Positions 30,390-41,155 are shown, counted from the first letter of the stretch. The stretch: DNA of 64,000 nucleotides from CAVSDF01 sp963726715 (GCA_963726715.1 CAVSDF010000008.1:310001-374000); one strand, 5' to 3'. The notes: a model not told the origin generated them from the sequence alone. Program-made: numbers and translations.

Positions 30390-32417
30390 ATGGACGAGTA
30401 CCGCGTCCGGGCGGGCATCTTCGGCTCGCTCATCCTCATCGTCCTGACCATCCTCGGGATGCGCCTCGCGTGGCTGCAGCTGCTCGCGCGCGACCTGTAT
30501 GCCAACGAGGCCACCAACAACGCCATCCGCGAGGTCTTCGTGCGCCCGGCGCGCGGCGCCGTCTACGACCGCAACGGCCTGCTGATGGTCGACAACGCCG
30601 CCTCGTACGCGCTCTCGCTCACGCCGCGCTACTTCCCGCACGCTCCCGGCACCCGGCACGTCGACTCGACGCGGGTCACGCTCCTCGCCGGTCTCCTCGG
30701 CGTGCCCGACTCGACCGTCTTCGCGCGCCTCGCCGTCGCCACCGAGCGAAACCCGGATGCGCCGACGGTGGCCTTCACCGACCTCGACCTCGGCACCATC
30801 GGGCGCGTGCTCGCCGAGCAGTTCCGCTTCCGCACCGACGGCCACGAGGGCGTCTCGGTCGATGAGAAGCAGATGCGCCGCTACCTCACCGACGCCCGCG
30901 CGACGCACGCGATCGGCTACGTCCGAGAGATCGGCAAGACCGAACTCGGGCGCCGCTACGACGACGGATACCGCCGCGGCGACCTCATCGGCGTGACCGG
31001 CGTCGAGCGCAACTACGAGATGTATTTGAGAGGGAAGCTCGGCCTCGATTATGTCGTCCGCAACGCGCGCGGCCTGCCGGTCGATACGCTCGCCGAGCGG
31101 AGCCAGACGGCCATCTCCGGCTACGATCTCGTGCTCACACTCGACAGCCGCTTGCAGGCGTTCGCCGAGAGCCTGTTCGTCGGCAAGCGCGGCGGGGCGG
31201 TCGCGCTCGATCCGCAGACGGGCGAGATTCTGTCGATGATCTCGATGCCGGATTACGACCTGACCACGTTCTCGCGCCCGGTTTCGCAGGACATGTGGCG
31301 CTACCTCAACGAGTCGAAGACGAAGCCGATGTTCAACCGGGCGACGCAGTCGATGCAGCCGCCCGGCTCGACATGGAAACCGTTCATGGCGCTCATGGCG
31401 CTCCAGGAGGGGTCTCTCAAGGTCGGCGAGCACATCTACTGCGGCGGGGGCCACCCGCTCGGCGGCGGGCGCTTCTTCCGCTGCATGCACCGCGACGGAT
31501 CGATCGAGGTCGTGCAGGCCATCGAGCACTCGTGCAACACGTTCTTCTTCGAACTGATGTACCGAACCGATGTCAACACGTATCAGCGGTACGCGCACAT
31601 GTTCGGCTTCGGAGAGCGCGCCCTGACCGATGTCGGCGAGCAGACGCCGGGCCTCATCCCCGACTCCGCGTACTTCAACCGCAACTACGGCGTCGACAAG
31701 TGGGGACCGGGCTTCACGATCAACCTCGGCATCGGGCAGGGCAACATGGGGGCGACGCCGTTCGAGCTCGCGCGGTACGTCGGCATCGTCGGCGCCGCCG
31801 GGCGCAAACCCGCGCCGCACCTGATTCGCGAGCTGCGCCACCCCGAGACCGGCGAGACGATCCGCCCGACGATCCCGGCGCCGGAGACGCTGCCGATCAA
31901 GGACGAGTATTTCCAGCTCGTCCGCGACGGGATGCGGGGCGTGATGGAGCGCGGAACGGGCCGGAGCCTTCAAATCCCCAACATCCTGTCGGGCGGCAAG
32001 ACGGGCACGGCGCAGGCGCCGGGCGTCGCGCGGCGCGACAACTCGGTGTTCATCATGTTCGCGCCCTTCGACAATCCGAAGATCGCCATCGCCGTGCAGG
32101 TGGAGAACGCGGGCTTCGGCGCCACCGCCGCCGGTCCGATCGCGTCGCTGATGGCCGAGTACTACCTCACCGGCACGATCTCGCCCGAGCGGAAGGCGCT
32201 CGTCGCGCGCGCCGTTGCGGCGCAGAGCCAGGCGCTGCCCGGCGACGACATCGCCCCGCCGCGCCGCGCTGGCACCCGCGAGGAAGGCCGCTCGACGCTC
32301 AACGACGACGGTCCGGACGCGCAGGGCCGCATCCGCCCGACGCCCCCACCCTCGACGACGCTCCGCACGAACGCCCCCGGCGCCGCCGCCGTCCCCGCCC
32401 GTCCGACGACGCGGTGA
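30390..32417 (+). CDS. mrdA: Penicillin-binding protein 2 (peptidoglycan transpeptidase)
   Basis: 675 residues; ATG 30390 precedes a single membrane anchor (IFGSLILIVLTILGMRLAWL). A dimerisation domain (VRPARGAVYDRNGLLMVDN) is followed by the transpeptidase domain with SxxK as PPGSTWKPF (Ser about residue 328), SxN as EHSCNTFFFELM (about 380) and KTG as LSGGKTGTAQAPG (about 536). It cross-links peptidoglycan during rod elongation together with RodA, which is the next gene. The C-terminal ~70 residues are a Pro/Arg/Thr-rich extension without a recognised domain. Confidence 0.94.
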   Translation: MDEYRVRAGIFGSLILIVLTILGMRLAWLQLLARDLYANEATNNAIREVFVRPARGAVYDRNGLLMVDNAASYALSLTPRYFPHAPGTRHVDSTRVTLLAGLLGVPDSTVFARLAVATERNPDAPTVAFTDLDLGTIGRVLAEQFRFRTDGHEGVSVDEKQMRRYLTDARATHAIGYVREIGKTELGRRYDDGYRRGDLIGVTGVERNYEMYLRGKLGLDYVVRNARGLPVDTLAERSQTAISGYDLVLTLDSRLQAFAESLFVGKRGGAVALDPQTGEILSMISMPDYDLTTFSRPVSQDMWRYLNESKTKPMFNRATQSMQPPGSTWKPFMALMALQEGSLKVGEHIYCGGGHPLGGGRFFRCMHRDGSIEVVQAIEHSCNTFFFELMYRTDVNTYQRYAHMFGFGERALTDVGEQTPGLIPDSAYFNRNYGVDKWGPGFTINLGIGQGNMGATPFELARYVGIVGAAGRKPAPHLIRELRHPETGETIRPTIPAPETLPIKDEYFQLVRDGMRGVMERGTGRSLQIPNILSGGKTGTAQAPGVARRDNSVFIMFAPFDNPKIAIAVQVENAGFGATAAGPIASLMAEYYLTGTISPERKALVARAVAAQSQALPGDDIAPPRRAGTREEGRSTLNDDGPDAQGRIRPTPPPSTTLRTNAPGAAAVPARPTTR

Positions 32418-32643
32418 CGGGGGCCACAGGCGGCGCATGACGACGGCGCCGCCCGCGTCGGCCTGCGATTTACGCGCCGAACGTTCCGTGCCCACCGAAC
32501 GTCCACACGCATGAACGGCGTCTCCCCATCCGACCGTTCGGCGCCCCGGCCTGCGCGCCACCCCGGCCGCCCCCGACGCCCCGCACATTTCGCCCGTTCG
32601 CCCCGCGCGCCCGCACTGCGCGCCCGCACATCCTCGATCCCTC

Positions 32644-33903
32644 ATGCGTCCCTGGTACCGGCAGCTCGACTGGCTTCTTCTGTTCGCGTGGGCGGGCCTC
32701 GGTGGGCTTGGCCTGCTCGCCATCTTCTCGACGACGACAGGGCAGGGCGCCGAATACCTGCTCGACTCGGTCCGGGGCAACTATGCCCGGCAGGTGCAGT
32801 GGTTCGTCATCTCCGTCGTCGCGCTCGGGCTGTGCCTGACGCGCCCGCCGCGCTTCTTTCAGGCGATTGCGTGGCCCGCGTACGCGTTCGGCCTCCTGCT
32901 CATGATCGCAACGGCGCTGTTCGGGCGTGAGGTCAACGGTGCCAAGGCGTGGTTCTACATCGGCGGATTCGGCCTTCAAACGTCCGAGCCGGTCAAGGTG
33001 GCGACGCTCCTCGCCGTCGCCGCCATCCTGTCGACGCGCAACCCGCGCGAGAGCGGCCTCAAACAGGGCATCCTCGCCACGGTCCTGCTGCTGATTCCGG
33101 CGGCCATCGTCATCGGGCCGCAGCGCGATACGGGCACCGGCCTCGTCTTTCTCGGCCTCATCCCGATCATGCTCTTCTGGAGCGGCCTGCCGCTCTGGGT
33201 GCTCGCCATGATGATCGCGCCCGCCATCGCCGGGTACTTCTCGATCGTCTACATGCCCGTCGCCATCGCGGTGACGGTCATCTTCACGCTCGGCGTCTGG
33301 GTGACGACGCGCAACCGAAAGATGGTCCTCGTGGCCCTCCTGCTCACCGGCGGGGTGACGATGGCCTCGTCGGTGGCCGTCTCGGCGCTTCAACCGCACC
33401 AGGTGGCGCGCATCAAGTCGTTCACGAACCCCGAGGCCGACGAGTACAAGGACAACGTCGGCTATCACCTCGTGCAGTCGAAGGCGGCCATCGGCGCGGG
33501 GGGCCTCCTCGGCAAGGGCTTCCGCAAGGGCACACAGACGCAGGGGGCCTACATCCCCGAGCAGTCGACGGACTTCGTCTTCTCGATCATCGGCGAGGAG
33601 TTCGGCTTCATGGGGTCGCTGGCGGTGCTGCTGCTGTACGGGTTGCTGCTCGGGCGACTGGTGCGCGTCGGGGCGCAGATGCGAAGTCCGTTCGGGTCGA
33701 TGATGGCGGCGGGGGCGGCGGGCATCTTCCTGATCCACCTCTTCGTGAACCTGGGGATGGTGACGGGCCTGCTGCCGGTCATCGGCATCCCGCTGCCGTT
33801 CATCTCGTACGGCGGCTCGGCGCTCCTCGCCAACTCGCTGCTCCTCGCCATCGTGGTGACGCTCCACATGCGGCGGGATGACTTCTCGGTGTACGGGGCG
33901 TGA
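32644..33903 (+). CDS. rodA: Rod shape-determining glycosyltransferase RodA
   Basis: 419 residues, about ten membrane helices, SEDS family peptidoglycan polymerase of the elongasome. Visible conserved segments: KAWFYIGGFGLQTSEPVKVATLLAVA, PQRDTGTGLVFLGLIPIMLFW with the catalytic-loop Asp, IKSFTNPEADEYKDNVGYHLVQSKAAIGAGG, GFRKGTQTQGAYIPEQSTDFVFSIIGEEFGF and LPFISYGGSALLANSLLLAI. It lies 226 bases after mrdA, the usual partner order. Frame intact. Confidence 0.94.
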   Translation: MRPWYRQLDWLLLFAWAGLGGLGLLAIFSTTTGQGAEYLLDSVRGNYARQVQWFVISVVALGLCLTRPPRFFQAIAWPAYAFGLLLMIATALFGREVNGAKAWFYIGGFGLQTSEPVKVATLLAVAAILSTRNPRESGLKQGILATVLLLIPAAIVIGPQRDTGTGLVFLGLIPIMLFWSGLPLWVLAMMIAPAIAGYFSIVYMPVAIAVTVIFTLGVWVTTRNRKMVLVALLLTGGVTMASSVAVSALQPHQVARIKSFTNPEADEYKDNVGYHLVQSKAAIGAGGLLGKGFRKGTQTQGAYIPEQSTDFVFSIIGEEFGFMGSLAVLLLYGLLLGRLVRVGAQMRSPFGSMMAAGAAGIFLIHLFVNLGMVTGLLPVIGIPLPFISYGGSALLANSLLLAIVVTLHMRRDDFSVYGA

Positions 33904-34118
33904 GCATCCCCCGCGACGGCCCGTTGCACGCGGGCGTCATGCTCTTCTTCCTCGCGGAAAGAGGGTTTCGCCGTGGAACGCCGTTGTCGTTGCGTTCGGC
34001 GCTTCCGCTGCGTGATCCCGCACCATCGCGACACGTCGTGGCCAGATCGCCGCTGCATCCCCTTGCGAATCGGAATGGTCGTTGGAACGTCGAATTGGAC
34101 GACCCGGTACACCGGCCC

Positions 34119-34448
34119 ATGACGCTTCGCCCGTTGCTGCTCGCCCTGTTCCTGATTGCGCTTACCGGCGCAGCCATGACCGGGCGTGCCGCTGCGGCTC
34201 CTGCCGCGGTCGCCGGAGAACAGGCCATCTCCGCCGTCTCGTCCGCGTCGTCGCCCGCCGATGTGCCGGCCACGGACGGTTCGTGGCTCGCGGGTGAGGA
34301 GACGTCTCCCGAGGCGCCGTTCGGCGTCGAGGCCCACGCCGCTGCCTCCGTGCTGCGCGCCGGAGCCGACGCCCTCCGCCACGCGCCCGCCAGCGCGCCG
34401 CCCGCGGCCGGGCACGGCGCGCCTTCGTCTCCGCCGCCGGAACGCTGA
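34119..34448 (+). CDS. Small putative secreted protein
   Basis: 109 residues from ATG 34119. The first 25 residues look like a signal peptide (MTLRPLLLALFLIALTGAA), and the rest is Ala/Pro/Ser-rich and of low complexity. No family recognised. Support is weak: it rests on the export signal and on an open frame in high-GC DNA, where spurious ORFs are common. It sits between rodA and the carbonic anhydrase gene. Confidence 0.35.
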   Translation: MTLRPLLLALFLIALTGAAMTGRAAAAPAAVAGEQAISAVSSASSPADVPATDGSWLAGEETSPEAPFGVEAHAAASVLRAGADALRHAPASAPPAAGHGAPSSPPPER

Positions 34449-34626
34449 CGCCGACGGCCTCGCCGGTGCTGCGCACGTGTCCGTGTGCGCCCGCGCGAGT
34501 CGTCCGGCACCTTTGCCTGCACGCCGCTGCGCGCCCCTGTGGCTGCGCGCGGCGTGCGCTCCCGTCCGTCCCGCACCGTGCGTGGACGGCGTCCTACCCC
34601 CCGCTTTCAGCCCTTCCTTCCGACCG

Positions 34627-35406
34627 ATGCGTCGCCTTCGTTTTTTCCTCCCCGTCCTTGTCCTCTCGTTCTCGAGCGCCTGCGTGACCGCGCAGCCGCG
34701 CACGGGCGCTCCCGCAGTTACCGACGCCACCGGCCGCGAACTCACCGCCGCGCTCACGAAAGAGGCGCAGGCGGCTCTCACGCCCGCGAGTGTCCTGCAA
34801 CTGCTCAAGGACGGCAACGAGCGCTTCCTCGGGGGCCGCGCCGTCGAGCGCAACTACCTCGAGCAGATCCGCCAGACCTCAGGCGGCCAGTACCCGATGG
34901 CCACCATCCTCGGCTGCATCGACAGCCGCGTGCCGCACGAGATCGTCTTCGACAAGGGCGTCGGCGACGTGTTCTCGGCGCGCGTCGCGGGCAACTTCGT
35001 CAACACCGACATCCTCGGCAGCATGGAATTCGCCACCGCCGTGGCCGGCTCCAGGCTCATCGTCGTGCTCGGCCACACCGAGTGCGGCGCCGTCAAGGGC
35101 GCCTGCGACCACGTCGAGCTCGGCAACCTCACGAGCACGCTCGCCAACATCGCCCCGGCGGTCTACTCGGTCGACGACGTCGAGGGACCGCGCCGCTCGT
35201 CGAACAAGGCGTTCGTAGAGGCGGTCTCGCGCGCGAACGTGAGCATGAACGTGAACAACATCGTCAACCGCAGCCCCGTCATCCGCGACCTCGTCGCCGA
35301 GGGCAAGCTGGCGGTCGTCGGCGCGATGCACGACGTCACGACCGGGCGCGTGACGTTCATGGAGGCGTCGATGATCACGAGCGCGAACGTCAACACCCGG
35401 CGCTGA
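34627..35406 (+). CDS. Beta-class carbonic anhydrase, exported lipoprotein
   Basis: 259 residues; ATG 34627 opens a lipoprotein signal (MRRLRFFLPVLVLSFSSAC). The catalytic domain has LKDGNERFLGG, the first zinc Cys with the Asp-Arg dyad in ATILGCIDSRVPHEI (about residue 96), and His plus Cys in VLGHTECGAVKGACD (about 150), followed by AVVGAMHDVTTGRVTFM at the end. It interconverts CO2 and bicarbonate. An exported beta-CA suggests a role in the periplasm or on the outer membrane, for example CO2 capture or pH control. Confidence 0.9.
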   Translation: MRRLRFFLPVLVLSFSSACVTAQPRTGAPAVTDATGRELTAALTKEAQAALTPASVLQLLKDGNERFLGGRAVERNYLEQIRQTSGGQYPMATILGCIDSRVPHEIVFDKGVGDVFSARVAGNFVNTDILGSMEFATAVAGSRLIVVLGHTECGAVKGACDHVELGNLTSTLANIAPAVYSVDDVEGPRRSSNKAFVEAVSRANVSMNVNNIVNRSPVIRDLVAEGKLAVVGAMHDVTTGRVTFMEASMITSANVNTRR

Positions 35407-35430
35407 CCGGCTGCGCCACTCGCCACCGCA

Positions 35431-35466
35431 GAGGGCCTGGCACGGATTCGTCCGCGTCAGGCCCTC
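35431..35466 (+). terminator. Hairpin after the carbonic anhydrase gene
   Basis: Perfect 9-base stem gagggcctg (35431-35439) / caggccctc (35458-35466), 25 bases after the stop codon. Confidence 0.55.
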
Positions 35467-35499
35467 GCGCGTGTTCGGACGTTTCCACCGACGCGAGAC

Positions 35500-35531
35500 G
35501 CCCCCGCCCGGCACAGCGGCCGGACGGGGGC
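35500..35531. terminator. Hairpin between carbonic anhydrase and rtcB ends
   Basis: GC-rich 13-base stem with one mismatch (gcccccgcccggc / gccggacgggggc). On the minus strand it lies 22 bases after the rtcB stop codon, so it probably ends the rtcB transcript. Confidence 0.6.
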
Positions 35532-35552
35532 GGTGGGGGCACGCCGCGCGGA

Positions 35553-37078
35553 TCAGGCGGCGCCGCGGAGGCTCTTGTCCTGGTCCTTGACGACGAAGCG
35601 CGCGTCGAGACGGGCCACTTCGGTGGCCAGCCCGGCCGTTTCGACGGCGTTCAGGACCTCGCGGAAGTCCTTGTAGGCCGCCGGGGCCTCGTCGATCGGG
35701 TACTGGCGGCAGTTGCTCAGGATGTCGGCGGCCTCGAACGACGCGTCGACGCTGGCCTGGTCGAGCGTGCGGAAGGCGGCCTTGCGGCCCAGCGCGCGGC
35801 CGGCGCCGTGGTTGACGCTGTACAGGTTGCTCGCCGCGCCCGTCCGCCGCGACCATCACCGACGAGCCGGCCTGCGGGTTGCCCGGCAGCAGGATCGGGT
35901 GGCCGGTCGTCGGCGAACGGCGTGCCCGCGAGCGCTGGTGGCCGCCCGGGAGCGCGCGCGTCGCGCCCTTGCGGTGGACCCACGCCGTGCGGCCCTCGTC
36001 GGTCGTCTCCTGCCGCGCGATGTTGTGCCTGATGAAGTAGACGAGGTGCCCGGTCGTGCCCGGCAGCACTTCCTGGAACGCCTCCAGCACGAGCGCGTTG
36101 ATGAGCAGGTGGTTGACCGTGGCGAAGTTGGCGCCGAGGGCCATGTCGTCGAGGTAGTGCGTCGGCCTCGGCGGTGCCGAGGCGGCGTAGACGAGTTCCT
36201 TGTCGCCGCCGGGCAGCGCGCGCCCGGTGGCCTCGAAGTGCGCCTGGAGGCGGCGGAATTCGTGCTGCGCGAGCGCGTGGCCGAAGCCGCGCGAGCCGCA
36301 GTGGGAGAGGAACGCGACGTGGCCGTCGCGCAGCCCGAACGTCTCGGCGGTGGCCGCGTGGTCGTCGCGTACGCGCACGACCTCGCACTCGCCGAAGTGG
36401 TTGCCGCCGCCGTACGAGCCGAGCTGGCGAATCTTTTCGGCAGGTTCGAGAGCACGCCGTCGCGTCATCAGCCGGTCGAGGTGCGCCGCGAGCGCCTCCG
36501 CCGTGCCGTCGTGGCCGACGTGGACGGCGTCCTCGCACCGCTCGGCCCAGTCGAGCGGGATGCCGAGCGAGGCGAGCACGTCGGGCGTAGCGCCGCCGAC
36601 GACCGCGCGCCAGCCGTCCGCCTCGGCGATGCGGCGGCTCTTGCGCACCGACCGCTGGCCCTGGCCCGCGCCGGTCGGCGTGCGCGCGACGATGGCGTCG
36701 ATGAGGGCGCGGCGCGTGGCGCGGTCGGCGATGGCCTCCGCGGGAACGTCGATCTGGAGCAGGCTCATCGAGCACTTGATGTCGACGCCGACCGGGCCCG
36801 GATAGACGTGCGTCGGCGAGACGAGGGCGCAGCCGATCGGGGCGCCGTAGCCCGCGTGGGCGTCCGGGTTGAGCACGAGGGCCGTGACGCCGGGAGCGCT
36901 GCGCGTGCTGAGCGCCTGGTCGAGGCAGACGGTGTCGAAGCGGTCGAGGAGCGCGGGCGTGGCGACGACCGGCACCGGCTTCATGGCGCCGGCGGCGTCG
37001 GTGAGGAGGGCGGTGGCGGCGCCGGTCTGGGTGAGGCGAGCGCCGTAGCGCGATTCGGTGGACTGCATGGCAGCAGGG
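35553..37078 (-). CDS. rtcB: RNA-splicing ligase RtcB (three indels near the 3' end)
   Basis: GTP/Mn-dependent ligase joining 2',3'-cyclic-phosphate or 3'-phosphate RNA ends to 5'-OH ends; in bacteria it works in RNA repair. The ATG ends at 37078. Signatures: NPDAHAGYGAPIGCALVSP, GPVGVDIKCSMSLLQID with the metal Asp and Cys, RQLGSYGGGNHFGE, SHCGSRGFGHALAQ, FIRHNIARQET and AWVHRKGATRALPGGH. The end of the gene needs a missing base near 35935, an extra base near 35915 and an extra base near 35849; then it reads TGHPILLPGNPQAGSSVMV, ASNLYSVNHGAGRALGRKA and ends KDQDKSLRGAA. Divergent from its activator rtcR, with a sigma-54 promoter candidate upstream. Confidence 0.9.
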
Positions 37079-37111
37079 GGGATAACGTGGCGCCCCGGTC
37101 GTCGGGGCGTG

Positions 37112-37138
37112 GCGGGTCTCCTTGCCGCAACCGTGCCA
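37112..37138 (-). promoter_or_regulatory. Candidate sigma-54 promoter for rtcB
   Basis: On the minus strand, TGGCAC (the -24 element, 37138-37133) is followed by GGTTGCGGCAAG, placing an invariant GC (37125-37124) twelve bases downstream of the GG, as sigma-54 holoenzyme requires. The -12 box reads CGGCA instead of TTGCA. The predicted start is near 37112, about 34 bases before the rtcB ATG. The neighbouring gene encodes the matching sigma-54 activator RtcR with an intact GAFTGA loop, which makes the call more credible. Confidence 0.62.
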
Positions 37139-37164
37139 GAGTTCAAACGTGGCGTTTCGGACTC
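37139..37164. promoter_or_regulatory. Interrupted palindrome, possible RtcR binding site
   Basis: Nested inverted repeat: gagt...actc outer arms (37139-37142, 37161-37164) and aaacg...cgttt inner arms (37145-37149, 37153-37157) around tgg. It lies directly upstream of the -24 element of the rtcB promoter candidate. Enhancer sites for RtcR are usually palindromic, but this one is closer to the promoter than most. Confidence 0.35.
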
Positions 37165-37246
37165 AAAATCACAGATCGGCGGAGCGCGGCACGTCCACTT
37201 CGTATCCTGGGGGCACGTGTTTTTATCCGTCTGTCTACCCCATCCG

Positions 37247-38848
37247 ATGCCCGAACCTGCCGAAGACCCGCGCCCGCTCGTCGTCATCGGAATGCTCGGG
37301 GTCGTCAAGGACTCCGGGGCGGGCGAGAAGCGGTGGCTCAAGTGGCGCCCGACCGTCGCCGCCTGCACGGCGCCGGAGCTTCCCGTCGCGCGGCTCGACC
37401 TGATCGCGCAGCCGTGGCACATGGACATCGCCGCGACCGTCGCCGCGGACATCCGCGAGCGTTCGCCCGCGACCGAAACCGCGCTGCACGGCGTCGCCAT
37501 CGACGATCCGTGGGACTTCGAGCAGGTCTACGCCGCCCTCGCCGACTGGGCCGAGGCGTATCCGTTCGACACCGAGCGCGAGCGCTACGCCCTCCACATG
37601 ACGACCGGCACGCACGTCGTCCAGATCGTCCTCTTCCTCCTCGCCGAGACGCGCGCCGTGCCTGCCGTGCTCTTGCAGGCCGCGCCGCCGCGTCCGGGCG
37701 CCGACGGCGGCAGCGTCCAACTCGTCGACCTCGACCTCGGGCGCTACGACCGCCTCGCCCGCCGCGCCGCGCGCCGCGCCGAGGCCCGCCGCGCCGACCT
37801 GCGCCTCGGCCTGCCGAGCGCCGACGCCGCCTACGACCGCCTGATCTCGCTCGTCGAGCGCGTCGCCGTCGCCTCCGACGCGCCGATGCTGTTCACCGGC
37901 GCCACCGGCACCGGCAAGACCGCCCTCGCGCGGCGCGTCTACCACGCCAAGCGCGCCGCCGGGCGCCTGCGCCGCGACCGCTTCGAGGCCGTCAACTGCG
38001 CCGCCCTCCGCGGCGACACGCTCCTCTCGACGCTCTTCGGCCACGTCCGCGGCGCCTTCACCGGCGCCGACCGCGTCCGCGAGGGGCATCTCCGGCGCGC
38101 CGACGGCGGCGTGCTCTTCCTCGACGAGATCGGCGATTTGCCGCTCGAAGCGCAGGCCGTGCTGCTCACCGCCCTCGAAGACGGACGCTTCCGCCCGCTC
38201 GGCGCCGACGCCGATGTCGAGAGCCGCTTCACGCTCCTCGCCGGCACGCACCGCGACCTCGCCGCCGACGTCGCCGCGGGGCGCTTCCGCGAGGACCTGC
38301 TCGCGCGCATCGCCCTCTGGTCGTTCCACCTGCCCGCGCTCCGCGACCGCCCGCTCGACCTCGCCGCCAACCTCGACTACGAACTCGACCGCGTCTCCGA
38401 CGCCACCGGGCGCCGGGTGACGATGAGCCGCGAGGCCCGCGAGCGCTTCCTCGCCTTCGCCACCGCCCCGGACGCCCTGTGGAGCGGCAACTTCCGCGAC
38501 CTCGGCGCCGCCGTCGCCCGCATGTCCACCCTCGCCGACGCGGGCCGCATCACCACCGCCGATGTCGACGCCGAGACCGCCCGCCTGCGCGCGGCGTGGC
38601 GCGGCGCCGCCGCCGACCCGCTCGACGCCGTTCTCGGCCCCGAGCGCGCCGCCGACCTCGACCTCTTCGACCGCGCCCAGCTCGCCGCCGTCGTCGCCGT
38701 CGTGCGCCAGAGCGCGAGCCTCTCCGACGCCGGTCGCCGCCTCTTCGCCGCCAGCCGCGCCCGCCGCGCCACGACCAACGACGCCGACCGACTGCGCAAG
38801 TACCTCGCCCGCTTCGGCCTCACCTTCGACGCGATCCGCGCCGCCTAA
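37247..38848 (+). CDS. rtcR: Sigma-54-dependent transcriptional activator RtcR
   Basis: 533 residues, the normal RtcR length; ATG 37247. The N-terminal ~180 residues are the RtcR regulatory domain (VVIGMLGVVKDSGAGEKRW, WDFEQVYAALADWAEAYPF, HMTTGTHVVQIVLFLLAE), described as CARF-like and thought to sense damaged RNA ends. The AAA+ domain has Walker A FTGATGTGKTALARR (about 217), the sigma-54 contact loop RGAFTGAD (about 268) and Walker B GGVLFLDEIGDLPLE. The C-terminus should bind DNA (ARRATTNDADRLRKYLARF). Divergent from rtcB, which it is expected to switch on under RNA damage. Confidence 0.93.
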   Translation: MPEPAEDPRPLVVIGMLGVVKDSGAGEKRWLKWRPTVAACTAPELPVARLDLIAQPWHMDIAATVAADIRERSPATETALHGVAIDDPWDFEQVYAALADWAEAYPFDTERERYALHMTTGTHVVQIVLFLLAETRAVPAVLLQAAPPRPGADGGSVQLVDLDLGRYDRLARRAARRAEARRADLRLGLPSADAAYDRLISLVERVAVASDAPMLFTGATGTGKTALARRVYHAKRAAGRLRRDRFEAVNCAALRGDTLLSTLFGHVRGAFTGADRVREGHLRRADGGVLFLDEIGDLPLEAQAVLLTALEDGRFRPLGADADVESRFTLLAGTHRDLAADVAAGRFREDLLARIALWSFHLPALRDRPLDLAANLDYELDRVSDATGRRVTMSREARERFLAFATAPDALWSGNFRDLGAAVARMSTLADAGRITTADVDAETARLRAAWRGAAADPLDAVLGPERAADLDLFDRAQLAAVVAVVRQSASLSDAGRRLFAASRARRATTNDADRLRKYLARFGLTFDAIRAA

Positions 38849-38853
38849 CGACC

Positions 38854-40095
<1,242 letters not shown>

Positions 40096-40145
40096 AAGAC
40101 CAGAGAGATAAAGACAAAGACAAACAGAAACGCCTCCCACCACCT

Positions 40146-40171
40146 GTAGGGGCGGGTCTCAGACCCGCCCG
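40146..40171. repeat. GTAGGGGC palindrome (copy 2)
   Basis: gtagg followed by a perfect inverted repeat gggcgggtct / agacccgccc with a single-base loop, in the gap between the fahA start and the end of the next minus-strand gene. Nearly identical to 44071-44095. Confidence 0.65.
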
Positions 40172-40234
40172 CTCCGCCACGATCATCCCCTCAAACCCAC
40201 CACCCCCCGATCCGTCCCCGTCACGCGGCGCGTG

Positions 40235-41155
40235 TCATGGAGCCAGCCGGACGCCCATCGCCCGAAGATCGTCGACCGGCTCGTCGAACGAGCACGAGCC
40301 GACCGAGAGCGCGAACACCGTCCGCGCCTCCGCCACCGCATCGCCGCCAAGCACGAGATCGCGGTAGGCGAGCGAACCGTCGGGAAGGAGATGCCACGCC
40401 GTCGGGTCGTCATCCCCGAGCACCGCGGGCAGCGCCGACGCATCGAGGGCGCCCGTGTGGACGAGCGCCGCGCCGCCGAAGACGCCGAGGAAGCCGTGCA
40501 TCGGCAGGCCGCCGCGCGTGCCGGGGAGCGGGTGGTGCAGGCCCGCCGTCGCCTTGAACGCGACGCCCGCGCGGTGCGCCGCCCCGATGGCCGCCCCGAG
40601 CGCGTCGGCGGACGGAAACGCCTCCGGCGTGAGGCCACCCGTGCGCAGTTTGAGCACCGCCCCGGCGTCGCGGATTGCTGCGAGGAGGTCGCCAAACCCA
40701 TCGCCCTGCATCGCCCACGGCACCTCGACGGCGATCCGCACATCGGGTGCCGCCTCCCGTCCGGCGGCGAGCAGGCGGGCGAGAGCGGCAGGGGCGGCGA
40801 GGATGGCGTCGGGGGGACGGATTTCGAGCACGTCGGCGGTGATCGCCCAATGCGCATCGGTGAGCGTGGCGGCGCGGGCGAGGTCGCGGCGGAGCGAGTC
40901 GATCGCCTCGGGGGGCGTCGCATCGGCGCTGAGCGGCGTGGCGAGGACGGCGAGCGACACGTCGAGGTCCGCCGGCAGGCGCGCGGCGAGAGCGTCGGCG
41001 GCGGCGATGGGGACGACGAAGCGCCCGAGCATTCCCGCCTCCGGACGCGCGCGGTGCGCGGCGAACTCCGCCGCGGCCCGGTCGAGCGGGAGGGCGGCGG
41101 GAGGGAAGAGGCCCGCGTAGTCGACGAGGCGGGTGAGGAGCGGGTGCGGGGTCAC
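40235..41155 (-). CDS. Uncharacterised conserved protein with DYAGLFPPA motif
   Basis: 306 residues from a GTG ending at 41155. Not assigned to a named family. The N-terminus LLTRLVDYAGLFPPAALPLD is a pattern I have seen only in conserved proteins of unknown function. The body alternates beta strands and helices as in a TIM barrel (GRFVVPIAAADALAARLP, LDVSLAVLATPL, VRIAVEVPWAMQGDG, AVLKLRTGGLTPEAFP, VAFKATAGLHHPL, FLGVFGGAALVHTGALD). Conserved Lys, Arg, His and Glu residues at strand ends hint at an enzyme. It is 139 bases downstream of fahA on the same strand order, but no functional link is shown. Confidence 0.75.
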   Translation of the reverse strand: MTPHPLLTRLVDYAGLFPPAALPLDRAAAEFAAHRARPEAGMLGRFVVPIAAADALAARLPADLDVSLAVLATPLSADATPPEAIDSLRRDLARAATLTDAHWAITADVLEIRPPDAILAAPAALARLLAAGREAAPDVRIAVEVPWAMQGDGFGDLLAAIRDAGAVLKLRTGGLTPEAFPSADALGAAIGAAHRAGVAFKATAGLHHPLPGTRGGLPMHGFLGVFGGAALVHTGALDASALPAVLGDDDPTAWHLLPDGSLAYRDLVLGGDAVAEARTVFALSVGSCSFDEPVDDLRAMGVRLAP

